In this document: in pieces, positions 1 to 11,634 of the stretch
Position numbering within the stretch: the stretch's first letter is position 1
How the letters are laid out: each line of letters opens with the position of its first letter
From: Brachionus plicatilis
Lineage: Eukaryota; Rotifera; Eurotatoria; Ploima; Brachionidae
NCBI GenBank assembly: GCA_010279815.1
Contig: QEOQ01000109.1
Coordinates: 47,261-89,424, forward strand
Reading direction: 5' to 3'
DNA: 42,164 nucleotides
The notes under the pieces: model-generated
What the model was told of the DNA's origin: nothing
What the model saw: only the letters and a program-made list of their open reading frames with translations
The model's database searches: none
Program-made: the position numbers and the translations under genes

Positions 1-2
1 GC

Positions 3-3000
3 AGTTTTTTACTCAGCAAACAGCAACAAAGCCAAAAATCGTTTAGTTCTCAAAATAGTCTATTTCACGAGGAAGATCTGGGCTTTGACCCATTGTGCGA
101 GTCACTGAACGCTTTGCGGGACTTGATGCAGAGCGAAAATTGTCTCAACAGCAAAAATGGTCACACAAACGGAATGAACTACGGGCCGCCAAGACCGCCG
201 GTCAACACTTCGCTCAATCAAAACGCCGCTCTAAATCCAACCCAATTGGAATACCTTCAAAAACAACTCTTCAAATCAGATCTTTCACACACGACTTATC
301 CGAACCCGTCACTAGAGTCACTTCTCTCAATGCAACACAACCCGCTGCTGGCCAACCCGCTCTCAGCGCCTCTGCCCACCCTGAACTCTCTGCTCCACCT
401 GAACCACAAAGCGAACGCCATAGTTCCTCCGCCCGGCTTTGCCCACACAAAACTCTCGTCATCATCTACGCCCTCATCTAACTCCACCTCGACAAACTCG
501 TCCGCTTCTTCGTCAGTGAACAACAGCGCCTCGTCAACGCCATCAATGAACAACTTTGTCCAAAACAAGAACATGGGCTCGAACGGCAACCTGCACGCTC
601 TCAAGTCCATATTTCCCAATGCCAACATCAGCTTCGGAAACAATTTTGTTCAGTCGAGCCAGTCGAACTCGTACAGCAAAAACATGGCCAGCTCGAACTC
701 GAGCAGCTACTGGCCGGACGATCCGGCCATTATATCTCTCACCGATCACATAGCCGCCGCCAACAATGCGTCTTCTGGCATTGGCGGTCTCAGCGATTTT
801 AGTTCGAATCTGAGCCGGTCGTTGTCGCCAGCGATTGGCATCAACGGTCCTCAATCTGGCGTCAAATCTTCTTTCTATGATAATTTTAGTTCCTTGCAAA
901 ATTCGTACTCCAATTATCAGAATTATGAAAATATTGCCAAGTTACAACAGTTGCATCAGTTCATGATGCAGCAGCAGATGAACAACAGTGCCATGGATCA
1001 AGCTCATCACAACCAACTTCAAATGATCAAGTCTTTGCAAAGTAAGAATTTTTTGTTAGTTTCTTTTTGACGACCAATTTTGGCCGGTCCAAATGGCGGC
1101 CGGTCCAAAATACGGCCGGTCCAAATGGCGGCCGGTCCAAATGGCGGCCGGTCCAAATGGCGGCCGGTCCAAATGGCGGCCGGTCCAAATGGCGGCCGGT
1201 CCAAAATACGGCCGGTCCAAATGGCGGCCAAAATAAAAATTTTTATCTGTCTCGTATTTAGAGAAAATTAATTTTATAAACATACAAATATTTAAAAAAA
1301 TTTATTTTATACAAAATGCTCTTTAAAAAAATTCATCTTAAAAAAATAAGAAAAATAAAAACACTTTTTTTTTTTGAAAATTAAAAAAATTTTTATTCTG
1401 GCCGTATTTTGGACCGGCCGTTTCAGCGGTCCGGTCGCGGTCAAATTTTTTTGTGAAAACATAATTTTGAAATAGGTTTTATTCTAAAATTCAAGTCGGT
1501 TTTTAAAGGATAATAATTTTTTTTTTTAATATTCAAGGTTAATCAACAGGCTAGTGCCCCATGCCTCATGAGACTGATTAACACTTCATTTATTTAATTG
1601 ATTATTAAAAATACAAATATATATATTAAAAATAAAAAAAAAATTACCGTAAACTCGGGTATATAAACGCAGCGGCTAATCCACAAACAACTTAAAAACG
1701 CCATGCGTTTATTCCGTAGAGGACCATGTTAAAAAAAATTAAAAAAAATTGAATTTAATTTTTAGCGTTAAAGGTCGGATTACGGTTTAGTTGCGTGGTA
1801 AAGCCCAAACTTTGCACTTTAACAGCAGGTAATCTTCACATATAAACGCGAAAAATCAAAAATTAAATTAAATTAAATTGCGTTTATTAGTAAAAATTTA
1901 TGCGTTTATGAGTAAAACTTTATGTAATTCTTTTTGGCTTTAGCGCATGCGGTTAAATTTAAATTACAAACAAATTGAATAGAAATTTAAAGTTTATATA
2001 CCCGAGTTTACGGTATAAAAATTTATGTTATTGAAAATTGAAAGCTTAAACGTTGAAAACTTCAACATTGATCTCTTGATCACAAAGCAATTTATTAATC
2101 TTGAATAAAAATATTCAAATGTTTTTTTTTCCACTTTTTGATTTGGCCAATAATTCAATAAGGTTATTGTTGTTCCTTAAAATATAATTCAAATTTCTTG
2201 AGTCATTTTTCTTTTATTTTTCTTTAATTTTTCTTTAAGATTTAGCGGAGAATTGAAATATAATAGACATTTATAAGAGAAAGTTAGCATCCTTTCAAAA
2301 ATTCAATGTTGAAATGAATAAGACCATACTTTTCTAAAGTGTTATTTATTTCATTAAAACTGTTTGCTTCAAGCTTAACATTTAAAAGTTTTATGATAGA
2401 GATATAATAACTTTTAGCTAATTTATTTATTGCTTCTTTTGAAAAATAGCATAAAAGCGTAGAGCAATAGTCAAAATACGGAAGGATAAAGGTCTTAAAA
2501 AACTGGATCTTTACTGAAGTAACAAGATAGAAAATTCTCTTGATAGAAAATAATTTCCTATTAACTTGAATTGATAAATTAGATACAAATTTGGTAAAAT
2601 TAAGATTTTGATCAATTATGAAGCCTAATAAACAGATTTCCTTTACAACTGATATGTCTTCATTACCTACTCTAATCTTATCTGGATATAATTTTTTCCT
2701 ATTTTCAAAAATCATGCAAAAAGTTTTTGACGAGTTTATATCAATTCTGTTAAAAATACACCATTCATTCAAAGTTGTTTCAAGGTCTTTTTCAGAGATA
2801 CTTATTGCTGTATCATCTGCAAACATTTTGATACTTAAATTTTTAAATAAAAATGGTAAATCATTAACAAAAATAAGAAATAGCAGTGGACCCAGGACAG
2901 ATCCTTGCGGGACACCTAATTTTAATTTTACTGGATTAGACATTTCACATCCAATTCTAACTATCTGACTTCTATTTTCAAAATAGTTTGAAAGAAGACC

Positions 3001-5218
3001 CAAAGAAGAATTATCAAAACCATAGTGAAAAAGTTTTAAAAGTAATAAATTTGAATCAATAACATCAAATGCTTTCCTAAAGTCAATAAACAAAGAAACA
3101 GTTGTTTGTTTTTTTCTTTAGCTTCATTTATTTCACTAATATACTCATGGATTACTGTTTGACAAGAATGTCCGTTCCTAAAACCGCCAATTTTGGCCGC
3201 CGACCGGTCCAAATTGGCGGTCCATGGCCGTTTTTATGACTGGCCGTATTTTGGACCGGCCGCGGCCAATTTTTTTTGTGAAGGCATAACTTTGAAATAG
3301 GTTTTATTCTAAAATTCAAGTCGGTTTTTAAAAGAGTATATTTTCTGTCAGAAAATCTATATTTTTTTCATAATAATAGATAAAAAGCAGACTTGTTTTT
3401 AAGTCACAAGTCTAAAGTCAAGTCAAGTCAATGACTTAAATTTTTTTTTAAGTCAACTCAATGATTTAATAAATCCATATTTGATACCAATAAATTTGTT
3501 GTTTCCAAATTCCTGGCTGTTAATGTAACCAGATTTAGAAAAAAAATCTTTCAACTGGTCCTGATGAAGCAGGTGTTGATAAAAATTTTTGTGACTTAGA
3601 CTTAAAAATGTGACTTATAAACAAGTCTGATAAAAAGCTAACAAAAGCAAATAAAAAGTTTTTAATTGTTATTATTATTACTAAAATTTTGAAGTCCCAT
3701 GGACAAAAAATATTAAAATATTTAAATTCATAATTTATAATGTACAGTCGAACCTCGATATGAAGAGCAAGTCGGGCGGAAATTATCCTGCTCGTTGAAT
3801 CTAAATCCCATTAAGAAAGATGTACAAAAAAATTTTGGTTTCTAGAATTTTATTAAACAAAAAGGAAACAAATGGTTAACAAAATAAAAATTATTTGAAA
3901 AAATCAGAAATAGATGTTTGTTGTATTGCATTTTTTAATTACAATATTTTCAATATTAAATAAAAAATCAACGATGTTTGAATAATCTTCCTTTTTATTG
4001 AATATCATTGCCACTCACTGTAACATTATTGTATTTTTGAACTTGTTCAAACCAAAACAACACTGATTTATCAACATCATCGTAGCTGGACAATTTAATT
4101 CTTTTTTTTAGGACCACATTGTTAAAAAAATATTTTTTTTTGATTTTTTGGAGCCATTAGCAATTTTTGTTCATTTTTTGAACTTGCAGGTATTCCTCGC
4201 TTTTTTTGCTTGTGCTGAGACAGGTTCGAAATATTCTTAGAAATCATTTAAACTCTTCTGGTTCTGGTTCTCTCTCTTCTTCTCTTTTACTTCACCAAAA
4301 TTATCTGTAATTGTTTCTTTTGGATAAAACGACAAGCGTTTTTTGTGTCTGCAGGTCTGTAAAAATAAATAATTAACTAAAAAATAAGATAAACAAATTA
4401 AAAATAAATAAAAATTTTTTGCTTAAAAATTTTTATTTTAAGTATTTTTATACTTTTTGAATTTTACTTTTTTTTATTTCTAAATTATTCGATGATTTAA
4501 ATTTCCATTACAAAATTTTAACAAATTCTTTTAAAAATAAGAAATGGTAAGTAATGTTGAAAGGATTTTTTTAAAATTTTTCATAATACTTATTTTTACT
4601 TTTTTAATCTTTTTTCATCGCCTTAAAGGCTTCATTGAAATAAATAATAATAATAATAAAATTAATTGAATATTATCTCCGATATTCGACAAAATTTTAG
4701 AGACTTTCTCAGGTATTTTAGGCATCTCAGAAAAATTAAGAAAATCAACAGTTAGCAAACTTATTATTTAACAAAAATTTATCAGGTTAACTATAAAAAA
4801 TAATTAGACCAATTTACATTTAATTCTGACTATTTATATAAGATTTTTTTCATATGCTTCAAACTCATATTAATGATTATTCCTATCAAATACCTAAATT
4901 TTTTAAAGTGCATCAATTGATGAAAAAATCTCTTAAATATTTGTAAAAAACTGGATAAAAATTTTGAAAAAAAATTTTAGAAATTTTGCACTAATCGATT
5001 TTAAAATCTATGGATAATTAATTTTTTAATAATTTAGTTTTAATTTTAAAATCATTTATATTTTAGACTCAAATCAAAATTATTTGTCCAATACTGGGTA
5101 CAATTCTCTGGCTAGTCTTCAACAACAGTTGTTAATGCAGCAGTTTAATGGATTTCAAATGCAGCCAAACTCGATGACTCAAGTACCAACAGCGACCAAA
5201 AGCAGTACTGCTGATTAG
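3..5218 (+). CDS. CNOT4: CNOT4-like CCR4-NOT subunit, C-terminal part (5' end outside window)
   Basis: Two exons, 3..1041 and 5067..5218, give 396 residues ending in TAG. The donor is GTAAGA at 1042 (phase 1) and the acceptor TTTTAG ends at 5066. CNOT4 is the RING-type E3 ubiquitin ligase associated with the CCR4-NOT deadenylase. Its RING, RRM and zinc-finger part would lie upstream of this window. The call rests on the motif EEDLGFDP at residues 23-30 followed by ALRDLM, which matches the conserved DDDLGFDP..ALADL element of animal CNOT4, and on a later HLNHKANA and PPPGF, resembling the vertebrate HLNHTAN segment. The rest is Ser/Asn/Gln-rich, low-complexity and probably disordered, as in the family tail. 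The first exon is clearly richer in GC than its surroundings. The 4025-bp intron holds nested TEs. A longer reading to 1070 runs past the donor and is not the real end. The identification is good but rests on a divergent tail. Confidence 0.75.
1082..1229. repeat. GC-rich 16-bp minisatellite (nine units plus a partial)
   Basis: Nine consecutive 16-bp units, GGCCGGTCCAAATGGC, run from 1082 to 1225, followed by a partial GGCC. Units 2 and 8 end in AAAATAC instead of AAATGGC. The array lies just inside the CNOT4 intron, 40 bp past the donor. It is a sharp GC-rich island in AT-rich DNA. It reads open in several frames only because of its low complexity; no protein is implied. Confidence 0.97.
1404..1511. 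repeat. GC-rich element end: inverted minisatellite unit plus conserved AT flank
   Basis: GGCCGTATTTTGGACCGGCC at 1404 is the reverse complement of the variant minisatellite unit at 1082-1229, so the two blocks face each other across about 170 bp of AT-rich DNA. It is followed by a stretch (about 1449-1511: gtgaaaacataattttgaaa, then tattctaaaattcaagtcgg) that recurs at 3270-3335. Together with 1082-1229 it looks like one non-autonomous element with GC-rich repeat ends. Confidence 0.75.
1533..1600 (-). mobile_element. LINE-type 3' tail, probably of the RT relic at 2284-3186
   Basis: Read on the minus strand this ends with GGGGCACTAGCC, TGTTGATTAACCTTG and an A-rich tail (1518-1535). A near copy is at 11449-11505. 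The orientation and position are those expected for the 3' end of the minus-strand reverse-transcriptase relic whose ORF stops at 2284. The small GGC..GCC stem followed by TGTTGATTAA resembles the other LINE tails in this window. Its assignment to that RT is inferred. Confidence 0.5.
1647..2013. mobile_element. MITE with 22-bp perfect terminal inverted repeats and TA flanks
   Basis: The left end begins CCGTAAACTCGGGTATATAA at 1647. Its exact reverse complement (22 bp in all) ends at 2013. Both sides are flanked by the dinucleotide TA, the target duplication typical of Tc1/mariner-type elements. The 367-bp body has no ORF but repeats the octamer GCGTTTAT in both orientations. It sits between the RT relic and its likely 3' tail, so it seems to have inserted into the LINE. 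Confidence 0.85.
2284..3186 (-). pseudogene. Non-LTR retrotransposon reverse transcriptase, 5'-truncated and frameshifted
   Basis: The open frame 3093-2284 encodes reverse-transcriptase motifs in order: FIDFRKAFDVID (motif A aspartates), GVPQGSVLGPLLF (motif B), the active site FADD in KMFADDTAIS, and LGFIIDQNL. This is the Jockey/CR1-like style. Upstream, 3094-3186 continues the same protein in another frame (GFRNGHSCQTVIHEYISEIN). A one-base slip lies in the A-run of GAAAAAAAC at about 3111. The element is cut off at 3186, where the GC-rich repeat begins. It lacks the endonuclease and the 5' half. It is an old copy inside the CNOT4 intron, antisense to CNOT4. Confidence 0.9.
3184..3335. repeat. 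Second copy of the GC-rich repeat end
   Basis: It contains GACCGGTCCAAATTGG, then GGCCGTATTTTGGACCGGCC at about 3242, then the same AT-rich flank as 1449-1511 in the same orientation. The two direct copies bracket the LINE relic, which ends exactly at this copy. Confidence 0.8.
3388..3629. mobile_element. hAT-type MITE with 8-bp target-site duplication
   Basis: The left end CAGACTTGTTTTTAAGTCAC (3388) pairs with the right end GTGACTTATAAACAAGTCTG (to 3629). The 8-bp word ATAAAAAG occurs on both sides (3380-3387 and 3630-3637), the duplication length made by hAT transposases. The 242-bp body is non-coding, with internal AAGTCAAGTCA repeats. A second family member is at 11635-11911. Confidence 0.92.
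3745..4106 (-). mobile_element. pogo/Tigger relic: 3' terminal repeat plus transposase fragment
   Basis: CAGTCGAACCTCGATATGAA at 3745, preceded by TA, is the classic Tigger/pogo terminal repeat. On the minus strand, 4105-3998 reads a 35-residue piece resembling the CENP-B/Tigger DNA-binding domain (KRIKLSSYDDVDKSVLFWFE, followed by VTVSGNDIQ), ending in a stop at 3995. The 5' end of the element is not recognisable. Another member is at 7669. Confidence 0.75.
4614..4661 (+). mobile_element. LINE 3' end (hairpin plus TAA microsatellite tail)
   Basis: The GCCTTAAAGGC hairpin, TTCATTGAAATAAATAA and a TAA-repeat tail have the layout of a non-LTR element 3' terminus. No body is recognisable upstream. 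Similar hairpin-plus-repeat ends in the opposite orientation lie at about 12205-12253 and 15001-15030. Confidence 0.55.
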
Positions 5219-7440
5219 ATTCAAGCGGTCCATGTGAAAATCATTTTACTAGGCTTTAACCCAAATAGACAAAATGAAATACCACAAAATAAAAAGAATG
5301 ATTAAGACGATGTTTGATGTTTATTTAAATTTAAATTTGATTTTAAAACTTTTCTTATCAAAAGACACATTATACATGAGCAAAATAAGCGTTTGAATTA
5401 TTCCAAATTTAAAAAGAATTTTTCAAATAAAATGACTTAATTTTGAGTTTTTTTTGCCACTTTAAATTTCCTTTAAAAGTGTTATTTAAAAATAAATTTT
5501 TTTTTTTTAAATTAAAATTTTAAAATCTAACGCTAATTGGTATTGATAAAAATTAGTTCGATATTAAATTTTCTATCTTTCAGATGGGAAAATAACAGCG
5601 TCTCAAAGAAACTTAAAAATCAAAAAATTTTCTATTTCTCCAAAGAAATCATTTACTCAATTTTTTAATAGAATACCACAATTATTAAATAAATGAACAC
5701 AATTTTTAAAATAATCCATAAAATCAAAGATTAAAACTTAATTAAATAAAATATCACTTTTTATATAAATTAAGAAGACCACTCAATTATTAAAAAATCC
5801 ATTCTTTCTAATTTTTAGAGTGTTGAAATGACTAAATATAAAAGTAAATTAAAATAATATTATTTCTTTTCTCAAAATTAAGAGTGACGCGAGTAACAGT
5901 TATTTATTTTTTATTGTGATTATTTTGTTTTATTCAACTTTTATTTAATATTATTCAAGTTATTTAACTTTATTTTAATTTTTTTTTAATTTTTATATTC
6001 TGAATTAGCTCGTTACAGATAAACAAACAAATAAATAAATTTTATTAGATGAAAAATAAACTTTAAAATGTCAGGTACAAGCATTTTAGAATTTTGACTC
6101 AGTCGGTATGGATATCCCAATTAAATCAAATCGAAAAAAAGGAATATTAAATAATGAGTCTTGTTTGTTAAAAATTTTTTTTGTCATATAAATTTTTTAT
6201 GGGAATAAAAATATATTTTTGTGAATTAAAAAAAATTTAAAAAATGTTTTAAAATTTGCGTTGAAATCTAAAAAAATATGTTTTTCTTAATTTTTATTGA
6301 TATTTTTATTATTTGTGGTTTTTTTAAATAAAATTGTGGTATAAAACATGAACTGGCGTTATTTTATAGAATCAAAAAATTAATGATGGTGGAGAAAATT
6401 TAATTGCTTGCTAATATTTAAAATATTTTTTTTATTTATTTTATTAAAAAAATAAGTTTACATTAATTTTTATTAGTATTTTTTAAATTAAATTCGCTAA
6501 AAATTTTTAAAGAATTTATTTTTGGTTCTCTTAAAAAATTTTATTGACTCTTTTTCTCATTTTGTCTCGAAAATTCAGAATTCTAGTATCAAAAAGCTTA
6601 CAGAAATGGCTCTTTTGATCCTGGAATCAAGCAGACGTAACTTTGTGAAGAAAATCAAGGCAATCATTTAGAAAATTTGATAAATAAAAACAAAAAAAGT
6701 TTTTTGTCTGGGATTAAAATTTTGCATTCCCCAATGTAATAAATAAATCAGATGGATGAAGATTGCATAAAAAGAAATAAATAAAATTAAAAAAGAATAT
6801 TTAAAAATTAAGTTCTTATTTAAATTGATATTCCAATTACAAGCTTACTAGCTGGGCAAGTGCGTTTGTAGACTTTTTACTTAAAAGTGGTCTTTATAGT
6901 AAAAATCGTGAGTATTTCTGGGTAGCTAAAATAAATAATTGATTTTATAATAATTAAAAATTAAATAGATATAGATAGTTAAGTATTTAAAAACAAGATT
7001 TTTAGGTAAATTGTGATTGAAAAGCATATTCATTAAATTTTTTATAAATTGTACTTTAATTAAAAATTTTTTGCTTCTTTAAAGCATTAAAAAAATAAAT
7101 AAAAATAAACCAAACCAGCTTATATATTAAAAAAAAAAACTTTTAGGTAGTTAAAATATCAAAAATTTTATTTATAATTATTAAAAAACAAATTTTTTAA
7201 TAGAACTTTATTTTTTTTCTCTTAAAATTTTCTAAAACTAAATAATCTATGTTTGAAACACTATAATTAATTTCAATAGAGCGATATTGTAAAAATTTCT
7301 CCAAACATTTCTAAAATAAAATAAATCTCAACCATCGCTCATTTTTCAATGCGTTTTCAAAATTGTATTCAAACTTTTTATAAAACACAATAGAACATAC
7401 CATTATATTATATATTTAAAAATAAAAATTGTATGTAATT
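5219..7440. other. CNOT4 3' flank, no gene recognised
   Basis: This is very AT-rich with several AATAAA words just after the CNOT4 stop (for example near 5289 and 5424), which could serve polyadenylation. The words TACCACAATT (about 5667) and, inverted, AATTGTGGTA (about 6330) suggest a decayed inverted-repeat element related to 20930-21010. No ORF with family resemblance was found. Confidence 0.5.
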
Positions 7441-7466
7441 ATTATTTTAGATGTGTCAAATAAACC

Positions 7467-7560
7467 AAAAATGCTAGTGGGTTTATAAGACCCACTTTGG
7501 GCTTTTATGTATATTTTTTTATTTTGATATTAAATAATAATAATTTTTAAACAAAAACAT
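7467..7560. repeat. Hairpin-bearing dispersed repeat
   Basis: GTGGGTTTATAAGACCCAC is a near-perfect stem followed by TTTGGGCTTTTATGTATATT. The same arrangement (GGGGTTTAAAAAACCCCC, then GGGCGTTTATGTATATT) recurs at 23130-23190. Both are followed by AAATAATAATAATTTTT-like DNA, so they are copies of one repeat family. Confidence 0.6.
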
Positions 7561-7668
7561 TAAAATTTAAATTTATGCAATTTTAATTTAAGGAATAAAA
7601 AATTTTTTAAGTTTTAATTTTTTCCAAAAGTTTGTGTTCATTTAAAAAAAATAAGATCATAAAAAACT

Positions 7669-7895
7669 GATCAAGCGGTGTTGTATTGGTTCGATCGAGC
7701 TCTAAAATACAATAATATCACAATTAGTGGTATCATTTCCATCTACAAACTTTAAAATTTGCTTTGCATTTTTTTTTTAAATCAATAAAATTCAGTTTAA
7801 ATTTTATTTTATGCCTATCGTTTTATATGGGAATATTGATTTAAGGAATACCGAATTTTCCGCCCGAGTAGATCGTTATACCGAGGATATAGGAT
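7669..7895 (+). mobile_element. pogo/Tigger relic: transposase fragment plus degraded terminal repeat
   Basis: Codons 7669-7740 read 24 residues (DQAVLYWFDRALKYNNITIS and GIIS) aligning with the Tigger DNA-binding domain and with the fragment at 3998-4105. After an AT-rich gap, 7855-7890 (TTCCGCCCGAGTAGATCG, TATACCGAGGATA) is a diverged, inverted version of the terminal repeat at 3745. The element is dead. Confidence 0.7.
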
Positions 7896-8369
7896 TTAAT
7901 AGGAATCAAATAAATTTTTTTTGAATAAAATAAAATAAAATTTAATTTTTGTTTTAAATTAAAAACTTTTATTAAAAATAATGTCCATAAAACTCTATCT
8001 AATTATTTAATTTATGAATTTTAAAATTTGACATTTAACATTTTTAAATAATTTTCGGCTCTTATTCTAGCATAACTTGGTGATAATTTTGAACAATTAC
8101 TAAACTACTAGTCATCAAGATTACTCAGTCAAAAAGATAATCTTGCCGTCTTTCACTATTTATAACTTAAAAGATTGAAATTTTGGTATCATAAATTTGC
8201 TTTGATAAATTAAAAATTTTCAAAAATTTGTAAAATGTATTTAGCATAATTTTTTAAAAGTATTAATCATCAAACTTATAAGATATAGAAATGAATTGTG
8301 AAATTAGCCCTCAAAAGCCTGCTTTAAAATAAAAATTAATATTAATAAATTTTATAGAATTAGAGGAAA

Positions 8370-9187
8370 ATGTCTTTTTTGTTTGGTAAACGTCAAACAC
8401 CGGAAGAAATGCTCCGAAATAATCAGCGAGCATTGAACAAAGCCATGAGAGATTTGGACCGCGAGCGGACTCACTTGGAAAATCAGGAGAAAAAAGTCAT
8501 TGCTGATATAAAAAAAATGGCCAAAATGGGACAAATGGTATTTGAAATTAAAGTGTAAGAAAAAAATATTTTTTTTTAATAAAAAGGACGCTGTCAAAGT
8601 GATGGCCAAAGATTTAGTTCGAACCAGAAATGCCGTCAAAAAATTCATGCTTATGAAAGCCAACATCCAAGCTGTTTCACTTAAAATCACCACCCTAAAG
8701 TCCAACCACGCCATGGGACAAGCAATGAAACAAGTTACCAAAGCCATGGCGACCATGAACAAAAAAATGAATTTGCCAGAGATTCAAAAAATTATGATGG
8801 AGTTCGAAAAACAATCGGAAATGATGGATATGAAGGAGGAAATGATGGATGACGCGATCGACAATGCTCTAGGAGATGACGATGACGAAATTGAAGGGTA
8901 ATTGAAAAAAAATAATTAATATTAGAAAATATGCAATTATTTTATTTTCATAGAGATAGAATTGTAAACCAAGTATTGGATGAATTAGGAATAGAACTTA
9001 GCAATGAGTTAACTGGTAAGAAATTGGTCTTTTTTTGATATGGTGTTGAATTTTTTTTTTAGGTGTTAATCCATCAAATCAAACGCTTGCGTCTGGCAGC
9101 AAAAATAAGACACCCGTGCCTGCTGGTCCAGTCAGTGATGCAGATGCTGATCTTGAAGCTAGACTGGAAGCTTTAAGGCGCCAGTAA
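8370..9187 (+). CDS. CHMP2A: CHMP2A, ESCRT-III core subunit (complete, four exons)
   Basis: Exons 8370..8537, 8587..8897, 8954..9015 and 9063..9187 give 221 residues (human CHMP2A has 222). Introns of 49, 56 and 47 bp all have GT..AG ends. CHMP2A joins ESCRT-III filaments that constrict and cut membranes in multivesicular-body formation, cytokinesis and nuclear-envelope sealing, and it recruits the VPS4 ATPase. Evidence: N-terminal MSFLFGKRQTPEEMLRNNQR and DRER..L..QEKK.IADIKKMAK, a basic helical core with KDLVRTRN and IQAVSLKI.TLKSN, IQKIMMEFE..SEMMDMKEEMM, the acidic DDDDEIEG linker, QVLDELGIEL, and a C-terminal MIM1 helix DADLEARLEALRR that binds the VPS4 MIT domain. The start is the first ATG. 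A TTTATAG 14 bp upstream could be a splice or spliced-leader acceptor (speculative). Confidence 0.97.
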
Positions 9188-9936
9188 CCCTGTTTCAAAT
9201 AGAGAAAAATAATATTAATGTAAATTTTATTTTTTTTAACACAAAATATGAACAATTATTTAAATAAATTAACATTTTAAAATTATTTTAAAATTTTTTC
9301 AATTCATTAGATTTTAGTATAAAAAATCAGTTAAAATATCTATTAGTTTTTTTAAATTTTTTGATTTAAAAAAAAGACAACTAAATTCGCTTTCATTTTT
9401 CATGTTTATTAAAACATACTTTTAAGTATTTATTAAAAAAATATATAAAAAAATGAAATGGAATTTTTTTAATATTTTACTATAGAAGAATTGTGAACAA
9501 AATGATCACAGAAAAGTGATCATTTTAATGATGCTGGTTTGGTGAACAAGACTGATCACCAAAGTGATGATCACAAAAGTAATATTCTTGATAAGTTAAA
9601 ATTTTAGTATGTTATTTATAAAGTATAATTATTCAAAAAATTTAGATTAAAATTTTACTATTAATTGATGGTTAAAAATGAGGAGTCATGTAGATAAAAA
9701 GCATCCAATTTAATTTGGTTTAGAATTTTTCTATCACCAAAATCATCATTTTTCCAAAATTTCTCTTTATATTCAAAAAAAAACTCTTGTGAAATAAAAA
9801 TATTCAAGTAAATTTAAAATAATTTTTTATAAAAATACTCTTTGAATAAGAAAAAAATTTCTTTATGTGTAAATAATGTTTAGTGGTGCAATTACTTTGA
9901 TATTAAATAATGTATAATTTTATCTTAATTCTTCCA
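9188..9936. other. CHMP2A 3' flank, no gene
   Basis: AT-rich. At 9499-9590 there is a cluster of TGATCA-containing palindromes (AAATGATCAC..GTGATCATTT). Nothing else is recognised. Confidence 0.4.
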
Positions 9937-10460
9937 TTTTTGGTGCTTTGAGTTTTTTGGTGAATCCATTTTTTTCAAACTTTTGAGGGTCTCATTGTAA
10001 TTTAAAATAAATAATTTTACTATAACTATTGTAGTATGGTGACGTGATCAGACTATAAATAATACCTGTTATTTCAAAAGTTGTTCAGTAGTTGTTATTT
10101 TCTAAATTTATTTTAAATAAAGTGTTTAACTAAATAATAAGCTTATCATTCACACACTCGGCCTGTATAATTTTACTTTTTTTTATCACCAAAAAATCTC
10201 ACTTTTCTAAAAATACTTTCATGAAACAAAATTACTTCTTTAATATAAAATTATTCAAAAAAAAAAGATTGATCTCGAAGAGACATTTAATGAATCATCG
10301 ATCGAATTTAAGATTTTATCTGCCAACGAAATAGGCATTGAAATTGACAATCAAAGCAAAAAAAAATATAGTGGAGCACTGAAATTATATTTAAAAATTA
10401 CAATGAGGTCCTCAAAAGTTTGAAAAAAAAATGGATTCACCAAAAATATTTGGTGCTTTG
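9937..10460. repeat. Foldback element with about 65-bp inverted arms
   Basis: The left arm 9937-10004 (TTTGGTGCTTTG.. GGTGAATCCATTTTTTT.. ACTTTTGAGG.. CTCATTGTAA) pairs with 10390-10460. Within, about 10265-10423 is open on the plus strand for some 50 codons without recognisable similarity. The internal DNA carries no transposase. It is probably a non-autonomous DNA element. Confidence 0.6.
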
Positions 10461-11448
10461 ATTTTTTTCTAATTTTCATTTTTTGATAGATAAAAAATCA
10501 AATAATTGGAACATTTAACTAGAAACTTTTAATAATTAATAAAAACTTTGATCACATTTTTCGTTTTTTTTTCATATTTTTGAAATGGATCATCGTCAAC
10601 TAACTTCGATTTTTTTGTGATTTAAGAGGTCAATCTTTTTTTCTTTTGGTAAAAATTTTACAAAGATCAAATTTTTCCCCTTTTCTTTTCCCAATTTTTT
10701 CTAAACCATTTTCTAAATAATTCATAATTTTTAATTGCCAAAGGTTAAGGGAATCCAATGTTGCTTGATTGAGTCATGATGATTTTGTAAAATTATTTGC
10801 TTCGTTTTATCTATTCCTATTTATTTTTAAAACTTTTTCAATTAAAAATCCTTCAAATTAATTAAAACCAAAAAAGATGAATATAATAGAAATAAAAAAA
10901 AGTTAAAAAATTAAACAATTATAATTAGGTGTTTGAATTTAGAGAAGAAAATTTACAAAAATCTAAAAGTACAATTAATATGGATAATTAAATGATCTCA
11001 AAAATTAGTAAATTATAAATAATTGTCAAAACAAATATTCCCAAGCTGATTTGTTTTCAAATTTTCTTTATTTATTCATCTCATTTTTATTTAATTTGTT
11101 CTATAATCAGTGATGATCTATTGAATATTTATCAATTACATTTTATAATGAGTCTTTTATTCGATTAAATGGAAAAAATATTTTTTTCTTTTTATAAGAT
11201 GTAAAAAATTAATAATCATGATTTGAAAAATTACGATGCATAAACAATGAGAATATTATAAAGTAACAATCTTTTTTTGTAATTTTGGTACTTTATAAAT
11301 TGCTCTATCTAAGACTTCGTTTTAATTTATTTTAAAGAGGTAATATTTTTAAAAAGGATCAAATTTTCAAAATTATTACGATCTAATAATTAATTAAATA
11401 CCATAAGGTTCCAAAAGTATTAAAAGAGACATGGTCAAAGAAATACAA
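10461..11448. other. Intergenic, nothing recognised
   Basis: AT-rich low-complexity DNA with no ORF, RNA gene or clear repeat that I can support. Confidence 0.4.
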
Positions 11449-11505
11449 GGTTAATCAACAGGCTAATGCCCATGTCATCACATTAACACTTAATTTATTT
11501 AATTT
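11449..11505 (-). mobile_element. LINE-type 3' tail, second copy
   Basis: AAGGTTAATCAACAGGCTAA, TGCCCATG and ATTAACACTTAATTTATTTA match the tail at 1541-1600, with a small deletion in the middle. It is a solo tail without a body. Confidence 0.5.
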
Positions 11506-11634
11506 TTATAAAATAATTTTTCGGATTTAAAGATAAAAAATATATATAATTATTATAAAAATTATCATTTAAAAAAAATGAACAGGGTCAAAAAAATAGA
11601 AAATACTAAAAAGTACAAAAAGTGTTGTAATTTT

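Noticed and set aside
1019..1283. Several 60-75-aa frames across the GC-rich array
   Set aside because: By-products of the 16-bp tandem repeat.
3561..3590. CTGATGA in the hAT MITE as a hammerhead core
   Set aside because: No GAAA after a stem; the second MITE copy lacks the motif.
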